Notes under the pieces: generated by a model
The model's database searches: none
What the model was told of the DNA's origin: nothing
Seen by the model: only the letters and a program-made list of their open reading frames with translations
Made by a program: the position numbers and the translations under genes
Shown: positions 47,869-60,069 of the stretch, piece by piece
Layout: each line of letters begins with the position of its first letter
Numbering within the stretch: position 1 is the first letter of the stretch
From: Nomia melanderi
Taxonomy: Eukaryota > Arthropoda > Insecta > Hymenoptera > Halictidae
Direction: 5' to 3'
NCBI RefSeq assembly: GCF_051020985.1
Contig: NC_135007.1
Location: forward strand, 10,939,501 to 11,003,500
DNA: 64,000 bases

Positions 47869-48095
47869 GTTAATATAAGTTAATACAATAGTTAGAATTA
47901 ATAGAAATTAATAGAATAGTTAGAATTAATAGAAGTTAATGCAATAGTTAGAATTAATAGAAGTTAATGCAATAGTTAGAATTAATGGAAGGTAATGCAA
48001 TAGTTAAAATTAACAGAAGTTAATACAATAGTTAGAATTAATATAAGTTAATGCAATAGTTAGAATTAATAGAAGTTAACATAATAGTTAACCAT
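47869..48095. repeat. 28-bp minisatellite, about eight units
   Basis: Units of the form ATAGTTAGAATTAATAGAAG plus TTAATGCA recur at a constant 28-base spacing (ATAGTTA at about 47888, 47916, 47944 and on to 48084). Most units contain TTAA. The array ends at the TTAA that starts element H1. Confidence 0.9.
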
Positions 48096-48245
48096 TTCGA
48101 AGATTCTTTGAAATATACCTCCAGATGAAGCTAAATTATATATCAATTGCTGTTCAAGTAACCGAATCATTCGTCTACGATTTAATCTTCCCAATACGAA
48201 CATTTCATCTCGCCGAAACGTCGATATTCGTCCGCAAAGGGTTAA
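48088..48245 (+). mobile_element. TTAA element family H, copy H1 (158 bp)
   Basis: Bounded by TTAA at 48088 and 48242. The right end CGATATTCGTCCGCAAAGGG is shared with H2 (62899). The left end TTAACCATTTCGAAGATTC is not an obvious inverted copy of the right. Non-coding. Confidence 0.55.
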
Positions 48246-49449
48246 TTATATTTTTCGAAATTCCATCGTGGAGTTCGAGCCGAAGGCACGAGGCTCGACC
48301 TCATCGAGCGATTTTCCCTCCATAATTTCCCGTGAATTAAAGATAGCTATCGAGCGGGAGCGTTGTGTTATCGAGGAGCATCTTCTCGAGTAGTTGATCA
48401 ACTCTTTTTTAATAATACGCGATAGGCACTCGGGCCACGAGACCGCGTACCAGTTATGAAGTAACAAAGACCGGGCACGGTATTGTGGAAACTTTAGCCC
48501 TTTACCGGGCAACTTGTTCCTCGTACGCGTATAATCTGCCGCTGAAAGATGGGATAATGCTATTAGGACGCTGTAATAAAGTTGTACATCACCGTGACAA
48601 TCTGTAAATGTTGGTGCTCTTACGGATGACGCCGGTGAGATTGATGAAGAAAACTTTAATGGAGCACCGTTACTACAATGGAATTTCGGGAATTTTCAGG
48701 GAATTTACAAACGACAATTCTTGTTCTTCTTCTTCGAAGAACTTATGTGCAACAATATAAAAAAACGCTAACAAAAATATTTAAAATCAAGCTTATCTAT
48801 CTCATCTACTCCAGCTAAAATGATTCTCTTTTATACTCAATATTTTGAATGTCAAACGTTCAGGGAAACAAATTCATCGATAAGACTGCTAAAAGATATT
48901 GTACGCAATTCTTCGAGTTAGCTCGATTAATCGTTGTAGTCGAGTGACTTTTTCAATCCAAATCATTCGATTTTCTTTATTATTCCTCATTAGTTCATGG
49001 GATATACGGGGGAGGTACAAAAAATATTCACGGAACACGATTTATGCATCCAGTGTTCATTAAAGCCGTGAGCAGCGCGGATATCAGGTTCCGCCATTCT
49101 GCATTTCACGCGACGACCGTGTGGAAAATATTTATTGGTCCGCACTTCGCCGTCAGAGGCGGCGACCGGTCTTCTTTCCTACGGTTTTATTTATAATGTT
49201 GCTCGCCGCGGCGCGAGTCGACAACTGATAAGGATTTATCGTTCGATCTGGAGGATTGTTCGCCAACCACTTATCTTCCTTGACAATCTCCGCGTTCTTG
49301 CATGCGACATCCTGAATCCCATAAATTTACTTCGGACGTGTTAATTATTAAACACTTCTTCTACAGTTATGTAACTTATATGTTTCTACGAGTCTTCGCG
49401 ACGCGAGTCGCCGAGAAGCCAATGACGACCGCAATCTTATGCTTCACAT
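48246..49449. other. Non-coding, no supported gene
   Basis: Short open frames only; C+G-richer spots near 48260-48350 and 49060-49320. Nothing recognised. Confidence 0.5.
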
Positions 49450-49583
49450 GATGGAAATGAGATTCATCCTATATTGTTATTAGAAATTATAAACTACGAC
49501 GGTATGTTTGGGAACGCAATGACTCGTTTCAGTTTCATTTTTCTAATATTTCGTTTAGATTTATTGGATTGAAAATGTAATTG
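49450..49583 (+). mobile_element. Fragment of family D interior (D5)
   Basis: Matches 42100-42232 inside D4, including ATTGTTATTAGAAATTAT and TTCGTTTAGATTTATTGGAT. The D ends are not recognised here, so it is a fragment or a related element with lost ends. Confidence 0.6.
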
Positions 49584-49868
49584 TGTCAAGTCGAGAAAGA
49601 AGTATTGAGAAAATTAATGTTTCTGAAATTGTTATGCAACGTATTCAGAAGCTATAAAAAGAGCCTTCTGTCCTAGAAAAATGGGGAAACGATTAGATCT
49701 TTTGATAACTAAGAAGAATGTTATTTATTCCATTAAGACTGACGAACATCTGAAAATATTCAGAAACGGGCTTGACCGCATTGGCTTCTGAGCGATTCAC
49801 ATGCGGCACGGGGCATCAACCTTTTGCACTGGAAATTAAATCAGGGATTTATTGAGTTAGTGAATCTG

Positions 49869-50093
49869 TTAACCTTTTGTACTCGATAGATGACTCTCAG
49901 TCGCCATTTGATTCGACGTAACGAAATTACAGAGTGCTATATATAATATTAACTTTTGTACGAGGCATCGATATCTGAAATATTTATATAAAACAGCTGT
50001 TTTCTCATTAATTCGTTTCAAATAATGTTGTTCACGTTTCATCGGAAACCGTCGAGTGTTTCTAATGAAAAGCTTCCGAGTGCGAAGGATTAA
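49869..50093 (+). mobile_element. TTAA element family A, copy A3 (225 bp)
   Basis: Starts TTAACCTTTTGTACTCGATA and ends CTTCCGAGTGCGAAGGATTAA; the interior follows A1 (GTCGCCATTTGATTC, GTTTCAAATAATGTTG). Inverted ends are degraded but clear. Non-coding. Confidence 0.8.
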
Positions 50094-52240
50094 TAACTAA
50101 AAAGAATATTATTTATTCCATTAAAACTCACGAAAATCAGAAACCATCGAAAAATTCAATTAACCGCATTGGCTTCTGACTCGTGTTAGAGTCGATGTAA
50201 AGCGATACAGTTATATTAACAAATACACGGTAACAATGCGTTACAATCTGAACGGGGATCGAAACTGTTGAAAAAACATTTTTTCCCCCGGAACGTGACA
50301 TTTTTCGATATTTCCGAAAATACTCGATGCAACATTTCTCGTCGAATAATCGCATTATGTCGCTCGCGGGTCTGTGTACGTTGGAACGTGAAAAAATTCG
50401 GCTCAGTTTAAAATGTGATATTAAAACGCCGTCGGTCAGGGTGCAGAACTTTTTTTTTTTTAACGAACGCTAACTCCTCGCGATACTGATTACAGCGCGT
50501 TATACATAGATTAGCAGTGGAACGTTTCGAGTTCGAAACATTCGCAGCCAGTTTACGCGGTCAGTTCGCAAACTATGCCCGTCATTAACCCCTTTAAACG
50601 TACCAATCGAGTTAACTGGCTCTTTACGGTGAATATTCGCCGGACGAGGCTACTTGTTAAAGTTTCCGATTTTTTCCACCCTTCCCTTTGGGATACCGGC
50701 TAAATACGTCGGAAGCCGATGAATAAATCGTGGAATTTATAAATCCGCATTCGGATCGCGAGTATCGGCTCGCTTCCTCCGTTCGAGCTTGCGAAATATT
50801 CGTTCAAGCATCGATGATCTTAGAAGGTACATAAATTGAAGTGTAAAAGCGTAATGGCGAGAAGATAGAACGAAAGAACAGGATTCTTAATGAATCTAAA
50901 TGAATCACTCAACTACATTCGTGTTCTTTTTCCGAAGAAAAATTTGAGAATTCGTCCTGCAAGCAGTCGTCAAGTGAAGTTTGAAAAAAGTGACGAGATG
51001 TTCTAGCCGAAAACGTGAAACGTTCTATGCAGTCTGGATGCATTTTCTGCATCGATTGCGACGTCAATAAATCGTGGATTTAGCTGCAATGTTTATCGGA
51101 GTAATTGCAGCAACCTTGTATCACTTTTTGGGGACGAATCAATCTTTTTATGGGTCGATCGGTTGTTGAATTCGATGGACCACTGATAATTGGCCCCAAA
51201 GGCGCGATCGATCAGTACTCCGTAGAATGGCAGTTACAGAGAATCGGAGAGATAAAGCCCCAGCGAAATAAGCTCGGCTTTATGAGTCATTCGTTCGAGA
51301 ATATGGAAATATAGATGTCATTTTAATGAAAACAGATATTTCGTTTTATCGTACCAATTCGCTTCCGCTTCGCCTGGACCTTCAACGATTATGTTTTATC
51401 TTTTAAGTAAAAGTACGAAAATTCCAAAAGGAATTTATAAAAGAACCGTACAAAGAGATTCGTATCTCATTCGATTTATTAGGTTTGCGTAACGATAGAG
51501 GTTAACGCACACTTCATTATGTAGTGGAAGATTAATTATAAGTCAAATGATACGAGATACGCGTCTCGGTGTCAGAAGTTTGACGCCGGAGTCGACAACT
51601 CGACGCCAAATTGGCCATTTCCAGCAACAAGATTGCTCGAGTGACTTGGTACGATCCAACAATCGAGAATTCCGAAGTTCGAATGCTGCACCTGGAAACG
51701 TTGACAGCTGTCAGTGAAGACGCAGCTACGGCCCGTCCGCGTGAATCAGAATATAGAGAATATTCACGCAACATTATGCTCCATATACCGCGGCGAAAGG
51801 TTTCGCCTCCGTATATTTTACCATCCAGACGAAGGAAAAACACGACAGCGAATCTTCCCTTGTTTTATTTGCATCTGCGTGAGCCGGCTAATTTCTTTCC
51901 TCCTGAATTGGTTATTCCGGGATCTACATATTTCTGTTTTAAATTTTAGATAGCCCCCGGAATATATTTCATTCCTATTGCATATAGAAACGCCTAAACA
52001 CTCTACTCGCGTTCTTCAACAATATCAATCCCATTCGCACGTTCGCCGGAACTCCTCGCAAGTCCAATTACCGATACCGTCCCGCGAATCCGATTAAAAC
52101 CGGAAATACTAATCAATCTTCACGAACAACGCCCAACGAACCGGAACGTCTCTCAAAACCTCAACATCAAAATCCCCCGCTGAAACCTCCATCCCCTACG
52201 CGAAGAAAGCATCCGAAAACACAGCGAGACGGAACAATAA
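50094..52240. other. Non-coding, no supported gene
   Basis: Mixed composition. Open frames up to 112 codons (51611-51949 plus; 51532-51843 minus) overlap on opposite strands and show no domain. No family repeat recognised. Confidence 0.45.
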
Positions 52241-52900
52241 TTCATCTTGAGTAACAACAATCCGATTACCTTATCGCGGGCCGCATCCTATGCCGCTCTC
52301 GTTCCAACCGAACGCGGCCGCACGCGCGCACCCGCAGTCCAATTAAAAATTCAGCTCGGCCCGAGGTCTCGGCGTCGCACAATGAGAGCCGGGATCGCCG
52401 TAAAAAAATCTACCAGCCGAATTTTCTCGCGGAATCCACTTTCCCCGTGGAATCGGTTCCACCGGAAGCGGGCCGGCTCACGGAGAAAAGACTTCCGAAA
52501 GCTGTACGGGAACAGCGCCCCGTTTCTCTCCTTTTTTTCCGCCGCTGGGAAATTTATTTCGCCCGCGCAAAGCCGACTTCCCGGCGAGCCGCAGGGAAAA
52601 TCTCGTCCCGTCCCGTCCCGTCCTGTCCGAGTGGCCGGTCCGCGAAAGTGAGCGAATCGGGATCGATAGCCGACGCGCGCGTCTCGTCGACGACGACGAC
52701 GACGAAAAAAAAACGAAAAGAGAGAGAGAGAGAAAGGTAGAGATATATAGAGAGGAAAAAAAGGGGAAAAAGGAGAAATTTGAACGGGTCCGAGGGTTCG
52801 CCACGGGAAATCGAATCGGTCGCCGCGAGGAAACCGATCGCTTTCCGATATTTTTCCGAGCTGTTTCGCGACGTCCCGCGTCGTGCACACACACAATTCC
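52241..52900. promoter_or_regulatory. CpG-rich island with simple repeats
   Basis: High C+G and CpG, a (CGTCC)n run at 52606-52625, (GAC)n at 52687-52704 and (GA)n at about 52719-52733. Overlapping open frames on both strands (up to 181 codons) are Arg-, Ser- and Phe-rich compositional artefacts. Could be a promoter or first-exon region; strand and gene unknown. Confidence 0.3.
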
Positions 52901-55254
52901 TCACGATCTCATCACAGATTTATGATTCCTCGACTCCCACGGCTTTCGAGCCGCTTTCAACTCTGTTTAGCTGCTTTCTGATGGGACAGCTGGCCCGTTC
53001 GCTCGGCTATGGACAAACACGGGCCGAGTTCGCGACTTCGTGAAAACATTCGATCGGCTGCCGGATTTTAATCTTCTTGAGACGTCCGACGGATTCGATT
53101 GAAATATTCCCGTTTCTCTATTTTCACGCTGGAACCGCCGGGCATTTAATACGATTGACGTGCGATCCTTTTAGAGATCGGGATAATACGGTTTTTCCGA
53201 ATGTTCGTTGTAGTGTTCGAGTAACGATATATGTTTTTGAAATCGTGTTGTATGTTTAATAGTTGCAAAATGTCGTGGAAGTGGAAATCGTTGTCTTGAT
53301 GGTTGGTCCAGTGTCAACGTTGAATCGGTTGTCGTTTCTCCATAACATTCGATTCTCTCGTTTGAGAAATTTGATTTTGCGAGTATCTAAATTAGGAAGG
53401 CGTTCTCGCGGAAGATTTTAAATTATATTTGCGGATCTGTATAGATACTAACCTAGGAGACCCTCCAAATCTCAAGAAACTTGTTCCAATTTTGATAACA
53501 AAACTGGGAATAAATCACTCTATCTTTTTGTTAGTTTTAGTATTGAGAATGTGAACTTGGAGATGCGAGGAACAATGGGAGGTTGCTTTGTTCCTCTTGT
53601 TGCATATTGTTGAAGATTCTATTTGATTTTTATCTCGCCGACTGCAGTTTTGTTCCTGGATTTATCGTACAACAAGGAAGTTTCCTTTAAGAGGGTCCTG
53701 CGGGATGTTTTAGCAACAAGAAACGTTGATTTCAACGGAGAACGCTTCTGCTCGCTTACATTGTGCGAGAGTAATAGATGAAAGCGATGAAAAAGACTGG
53801 CAATTGACGCTGGTAAGGAAAAAGCGGCGCAAAATTATATGTCGCGACGAATTCGCGCGGACTATCGATTCGCGGGACGACGCGGCGAGACAGCGAACTG
53901 ATTAACAGCGAATGGCAGTTTCGTGTCAAAATAGATGGAACCGCGACTGAAATAAATCAATGTTCTGGTAAGTGGAACAGCGTACCTCCCTCCCCGTTCC
54001 AGTCGACAAAGCTTTTCGCCGTGAAACATTGAATGACTCGGCGATGATAAATTAAAGCAGCAAAACACTGATGAAACTCGCCGGCCAAGATTGACACGAC
54101 CCTCCGCGCTGCTTAATCGCGGGGAAATTAATTACCGGAATGGGGGCGGGATCAAACAAACCCGCTCGAAGCGTGCTCGTTTAAAAAAGAATGCGACGTG
54201 GAAGTGTAACCAACGTTTCCTTGGTCGGGGCAATTAAAATTACACCGAGGGACAGTGCAGGCGATTACCATAAATCTCCATTTCAAAAGATCTTTGTTTA
54301 CTCTCCCTTCGCTGTGTCGTGTAACATCTTTTATCATAACGATTCCAAAGATTCGATGAATCTTTCATTAACTTCGACTCCTTCGCTTCCCTCCTCGCTT
54401 TTCGACTTTCACTTTTATGCAATGTATCGACGTATCTACCGTGTTTCGGTAAAACTACACGTTACTTATCGGTGTAACTCAGTTTCAAAAATTCCACGCG
54501 CGAGTTAGAAACCCGTTCGAATTCACCTCTGAGTCCTGATAAAGGATTACCGTCGCGACGACACGCAAGACGCTCGAATCCCCGATGAGTCCTGAATATA
54601 ATACTCCCCAACAAACTCGCGAATCCACACGAGCCACCGCGGCGTACCTATGAATTCTAATTCGCGGTTGGTTTTGCCCGGAGTCGAATAAATCGCGAGC
54701 CGCGTAAATATTCAATCGGGAATGTGTCGAGCAGGCTCGCGTTCCGCCGACGCGAATCCCATTTCAATCTCTGCGGCTATCGACGAGTCGCCGAATCCAC
54801 GGATCCGTGAGACCGGAAACGCGGAGATACCGAAAAATTTGAATGAGTACGGGGGATGAGGCTCGATTTTCCTTTTTCCACCTCTCTGCCTCCCTTCAGT
54901 GCTCCCTCCCGCTTTAGGGTGCGTTTTTAGGCTGCATCCACACGAGCGACACGATTCGGTTGCGGTTCGATAGCTCACCCGCGGTTCGGAGTTGTTTTTC
55001 GTATTTACGGAGAGATGGAATTCATATGAATTTCATGATTATTAAGAATCAATATATAGAAAATATTATTTTTTAATATAAAATATCAATTAAATATTCA
55101 TTACTTTCCGACGATACCAATGAATACTTTTTAATACTTTTATAATATCAATGATACTTTTTACAACTGACGTAAAGGAATACCTTGCATAAATCGAATG
55201 ACAGAACTATATTATTTCGACGTTCCATGCGTTGCTACACTGTATAAAATTTAA
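52901..55254. other. Non-coding, no supported gene
   Basis: Mixed to AT-rich with C+G-richer spots near 53820-54160 and 54490-54990. Open frames of 60-105 codons without recognised domains. Confidence 0.45.
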
Positions 55255-55334
55255 TATTGAGCTTTAAATTTTATCATTTCGCTGGGTCGAATCGAGTGAC
55301 GACTGAAAGGCGCCTCTCGAGTGCAAAGGGTTAA
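55255..55334 (-). mobile_element. TTAA element family A, copy A4 (inverted, partial)
   Basis: Ends GCGCCTCTCGAGTGCAAAGGG plus TTAA at 55331. In reverse it matches the left 60-80 bases of A1 and A2. The other end was not found; the element is truncated. Confidence 0.6.
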
Positions 55335-55727
55335 TTTAAAATTTACTAAAATGAGAATATAGAAATAATTTGAAGAATTATTGCAATAATTACAGCCCCG
55401 CCCAAGTTCAATTACTCCAATTTCCTCAGAGATACGATGGTTATTTGAAAACATTCCTGTACTGTACATAACGCTACCTAATGCGGTGAAATTCTGCAGA
55501 ACAATCGGAATTCAGCTAAATAATTTAATATTGTATCTTTTTTCAAGTGAGCCTTTCTCTTTCCAACGATACCAAGAGAAATCACCAAATTCCACTAAAT
55601 AAGTCTTAAAATGAAAAAATCCGTTCCGTTGGGAACATCGCGTGATGCTCTGCGAGCAATGTTGAATAAAAATTGTTACTACTACAATTACAAATAGTAG
55701 CACTCAATTTTTATTCTACATATATTT
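55335..55727. other. Non-coding with a B-like fragment
   Basis: Around 55395-55500 the sequence (TTATTTGAAAACATTCCTGT and later TAATGCGGTGAAATTCTGCA) resembles the interior and right end of B4, suggesting a decayed family B copy without clear ends. The rest is AT-rich and unremarkable. Confidence 0.45.
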
Positions 55728-55943
55728 TATATACACTATCGAGCAGTTGAATTGACTCTGTCAAATTTCTCTATAGAAACTCGAAGAGTTTCATTAAGAC
55801 TTTAATTGAATTACAATTCAGCTTACGTATTGCTAAATCAATTTCTTGAATAATTTCTCACAGAAACGTCTGTTATGTGTTTAATAATTGCGAAAGGAGG
55901 AAATCTGGAATCATTTTGACCCTCCTGTTAGCTCCAGTGTTAG
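55728..55943 (+). mobile_element. TTAA element family C, copy C4 (about 216 bp, decayed ends)
   Basis: Follows C1 and C2 from ACTATCGAGCAGTTGAATTG through CTCTATAGAAACTCGAAGAG to TTTTGACCCTCCTGTTAGC and AGTGTTAG. Both TTAA targets are mutated. Non-coding. Confidence 0.65.
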
Positions 55944-57494
55944 AGAGTACGCTTTGCTCTTTCCGACGATACCAATAAAAACAATAAATTCGACTAAACA
56001 AACCTCATACACACGGTTTCATTCGGAAAATATTTTTGACCGCGTTTGAGAGGCAAACGGCCCGCAGCGCAGCCGTTTCTGCATTTTCCCGAGGAGGCAG
56101 GCGAACGAGCACACGCGACGCGATCACGTCTCCTTCCGGCCGCACGAGAAGCGGGGGAAAAAATGAAGGAATCGATCAGTATTCCAACGGCGACCGGTAC
56201 GTGCCGCGAAGCAAGGAAATCCATTTTCACTTTTCTCGATTCTGCGACGCTAGACGAAGGAACGAACTCTAGAATTGAATACGGGGAATAAAAAAGATGT
56301 CTTCTCCGCCGGGGCGACTGTTTATTCTGAATAATAATTGAGTCTCTCTCTGCGGAGGACGGTTAGAAGGCGGCAACATTGAAGTCTGAAGATGAATGCC
56401 GTAGGGTTTCAATATTAAAATGAGAAGGAAATGTTGTTTTATGATTATCATGCTCGTAGCTGATTGTTTGGGATGGAATCAAAATTCAGAGAGGAAAGAA
56501 CAGTGTTGGCCAAGTCTGGATTGCGGATTTCGAGTGTTCATGGTGTACATATCGATAGATATCCAAGGTTTTTCTAATGGAATTAATGGGTAGAAAGTTG
56601 AACGATCAAACTGTGAGTTTGTAAATTGTCTTTAAATAGTACCGCTTGGAATTCAGTGGTTTCCAGGTGGAAATTATGAACATATGTTATTGCTGGGCAT
56701 TAATGTATCTAGCACGCCTTATGCAACGTTCGGAAATTACGTTAAAGGCCGAGCAAATTCGCTTCTTTGATCGAAGGGAAATTAACTGATTGAACCCTCA
56801 TCGACCGTAAATTCGAATTACAGTAGCTATTTCCAGTGAACTCTATTAATTCACAGTATTTACGCGACCCTCTCTTATAAGTTGTGCGATTCCGCCGATT
56901 CGACGCTGGAGTCTCGTTCAGTAGGAGCGGCGGAAAATGTCAAATGTCCGCGCCGTGATCCGTACTCGAGCCTCCGCGCAAAGCGTTTCACCGGCACGGT
57001 AAAGCGTCGGTTTCACTCCTCCCTCTTGTTCTTTATTACTAATTTAGGAAATTTGAAGGTCGATCTATTTCCTACTAGCGGCGATCGGAATCCCGTCGAG
57101 CGTAATATTGTTGAGCTTATCGCTGAATTTCGCAGGGAAAAGTGGGAGTGTGCAGTGAACGGATACTATAGACGTTCTTGACAGTACAACAGCTTGAAAT
57201 GAAAATATCTTTCAGTCATAGTAACGTACAGCGTCGTTCCATTTTATAAAAAGAGAAGAAACAGCGGTGAAATCGATCGACAATGAAAATTCCAAATGAA
57301 ACGACCCAACTCCAAATACACATAACCTAAATTTCCTTCGAACTATTTGCAACCTTTCAACCTTTTACACTCCAAGAGTTTCCTATCAGGAATATACACT
57401 TTCCGATGAAATGTACTCGACATTTTTTAAAACTAGCTTCACGAGGAATCGTACATAAATTAAAGAAAGATGTTTTATTTTAATATTTCACATA
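55944..57494. other. Non-coding, no supported gene
   Basis: Overlapping short open frames near 55994-56291 in a C+G-rich block and a 99-codon frame at 56882-57181; none recognised. Rest AT-rich. Confidence 0.45.
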
Positions 57495-57706
57495 TTAACC
57501 CTTTGCACTCGGTAGTTTTTCACTAGAAATATTTTAACATTTTCTGATGAGACAAAGACAACATTTCGTTGAACAAAGCTATTTTATTTCAACGTTTCTC
57601 AAAATGATACGTTATATAAGGTATAATATAATATATCAAATTTTATAGTTCTACAGTGTGAAATCAGGTGGTAACCGAGAGTCACTTCTCGAGTGCAAAT
57701 TGTTAA
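57495..57706 (-). mobile_element. TTAA element family A, copy A5 (212 bp, inverted)
   Basis: Starts TTAACCCTTTGCACTCGGTAG and ends CTTCTCGAGTGCAAATTGTTAA. The order of internal motifs (TTTTTCACTAG first, GGTAACCGAGAGTCAC last) shows it is inverted relative to A1. Non-coding. Confidence 0.8.
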
Positions 57707-57721
57707 TGCATCACACGAATC

Positions 57722-57963
57722 TTAACATACTGCGTACCGGCTAATTATCAGAAAATTGAATTGTGCGGATTTCCAGTGAGATCCACTTATATCACTATCT
57801 ATAAAAATACTGAAGTATCATGTTATGTAATATATTTTAAACGGACAATCAGTTCTAATCAAATTTAATATTTCTCTAAATGCCGTGGTAAATATCAAAG
57901 TGACACAACTAAGAGTCTCCGTATAAAACCGAGATTTCTCGTTACCAGTGCGCAATGTGTTAA
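57722..57963 (-). mobile_element. TTAA element family F, copy F2 (242 bp, inverted)
   Basis: Starts TTAACATACTGCGTACCGG and ends CCAGTGCGCAATGTGTTAA, an imperfect inverted repeat of about 19 bases. In reverse it aligns closely with F1. It lies only 15 bases after A5. Confidence 0.85.
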
Positions 57964-59127
57964 CATTAAACACTGTACTTCACAATTTCCCAAACCGAGT
58001 GTCGACTGAGAGGAGCCTACAGGTACAGAAGTTTAAACTCTCACAGATACAGCCTCCGACGCAACCGAACCCCCAGCGAACCTCCATGAAGCAAAGCAAA
58101 CAGCTACAAATCCAGCCACACCTAAAACTCACTCCTAAAATCATCCCTGCCCCGGCCAGCGCGTTGCTCCCGAAAACCGTCGCGCCCCGAGCGTCACCGC
58201 AGGCCCCAGAAAACGAAACAATTTTTCACATCCCGAGGCGGGAGGATCCATCAATCCCGAGGCCTGTCGGCGGCACAAAAGAATTAAGTCTCCGGCGACT
58301 CGGCGCGGCAACGCAACGTCGGGGGTTGAAGTAACCCCCGACAGTCACGGACCTTCCGAGCGCACGTTGGAAATTCGTGCGCTGATCCGGGGAGGAGGCG
58401 TGCGGGACGCGAAGAGGCGCGACGCGAAAATTGGCCGGGCATCGGCGTAGGGGATGGTTCTCGTTTCACGATCGCGACAAAACGAAAGGGAGCGGGCCGG
58501 CGAGTTACGAGCGTGGGCTTCGATGTCTTCTCGTTTCAGCACGGTCGTAACCGCGGCCTTAGCTTTCCTTCAGTATTGGTCGGTTGTGCCCGGGTCGATA
58601 TCGGGCCGCAGGGAAGAGCCAGCATCCACACGAGCGCCATTCGGCCTCCTACTCTTTGCCTTGTACCCTCTTCCTCCGTCGTTTCGTCCCCCTTTCCCCG
58701 TCCCTCCTCTCCTCGTGGCTCTATCGTCGTCCCCTAACCTTTCCAGTCTTGAAAGCTGCGGGAGGAAAAGACGGCTCACCCTACTCCCGCGCCCTCGAGT
58801 GCTCCCTCTTTGAGAGAAAGGACGCGGCGATGGCTCATAACGTGGTCACCTGACATTTGCGCCGACAGGAAACGCCGAACCCGGCGAACTTTGGGCTCTG
58901 CCCTCGAAACGAACACCCCCCGCGCCGCCGGCCTCCCAGGGTACCCTTTGTTTCTTCAGCGGGGATAGGTTTCGCCCGTGTTCGCCCCGCCGAGGAGCGG
59001 CTCGTTCGATGCTAACCCGTTGTCTCGTGATATCGAGACGACACGTGGCGAATTGTTTGAATTGTCCGGGGTGTGCTAGGCTGAATGGCCGGGAGAGGGT
59101 TTTTGAGGTCACCGGTGGCTGAAGGAA
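57964..59127 (+). promoter_or_regulatory. CpG island ending in a splice-donor-like site
   Basis: Strongly C+G- and CpG-rich from about 58130 to 59120. It ends with a good donor, GGCTGAAGGAA followed by GTAAGT at 59128. Open frames of 60-128 codons occur on both strands and overlap, as expected from composition. A + strand first exon ending at 59127 is possible; no downstream exon is recognised. Confidence 0.3.
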
Positions 59128-59158
59128 GTAAGTGCTCTCTTTTTTGAATTACTGTTGG

Positions 59159-59375
59159 TTAACGCGTCGAACGCCGAGCGATTTCACGCGGGACAATACG
59201 CGAAATGGAGAGAAATAGAATATCAGCGTTCGATTCAACTGCGTTGTCATTGTTACAGTTATCTTGCTAAATGTTTTAGGTTGCATTATTTCTAATACGA
59301 ACACGTTTTCGAATAAGCAACGTTTCATCGAGTGAATCATAGTAATTCGATTGGCCACGACATTCGATCTGTTAA
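59159..59375 (-). mobile_element. TTAA element family B, copy B5 (217 bp, inverted)
   Basis: Starts TTAACGCGTCGAACGCCGAGC and ends CGACATTCGATCTGTTAA; in reverse it follows B2 and B1 (GTTTCATCGAGTGAATCATA). It lies 31 bases after the donor-like site at 59128. Non-coding. Confidence 0.7.
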
Positions 59376-60069
59376 AGGGAAGTAATGGTTTTTGTTCGTC
59401 GCTGTTTGTTGAAGGGAAGTAGCGTTTTATTGAGGTGATTGTTTGTTAAAGAGAGATTCTGTTTGTGGGTTGTTAATATTGAAATGTAGAGGCGTGTCTA
59501 GGGTGAACGTGAATTTTGCCTTCGCAGGGGTTGGAGTAATTCTCGAAAGCATAATCACGTATTAAATCATAAGAGGTAGGGCTAATGGGTGCTCTGAATG
59601 ATTAGAGGGATGCGTAGAGAAAGACTAATGGTTCTAAGTTTTAATGGTATATTAGTTGTTCGTCGAAGAGCTTTCGGGGTTGAACGTACCCTGGTTGGAA
59701 TTTTTTGGCAGAATATCGCACGACCGTACGTCTGATAGCTGTGTCTCAAAATGTTACAGTTATCGACCACTTCATACTCGCATTTTTCAAGTGACAGCCT
59801 GAATATCGTAAAACTCTTGATGTATCTTCACCCGGTGTCGCGTTGTCTTCTTTTTTGTCAAATAGACTGACAAGAGGCGTATAGCGCCATGTGTCGGCGC
59901 GAGATAACGCTCGGCCAGCTTCAGGCGCCATATGTCGCCATCAGGCCTTAACCTGTTAAGTCTGATGCCAAATAAATACGGTCAACTGCGAAGACACCAG
60001 AACAATTTTTCTAATCTAGACGCATTGTTCGAGTAATTCTTTTTAAATATGGCCAACAAATACGTTCAA
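59376..60069. other. Non-coding, no supported gene
   Basis: Mixed composition, short open frames only, nothing recognised. Confidence 0.5.

Noticed and set aside
52351..52904. Four overlapping minus-strand and two plus-strand open frames up to 181 codons
   Set aside because: Same compositional cause: CpG-rich DNA with (GAC)n, (GA)n and (CGTCC)n runs.
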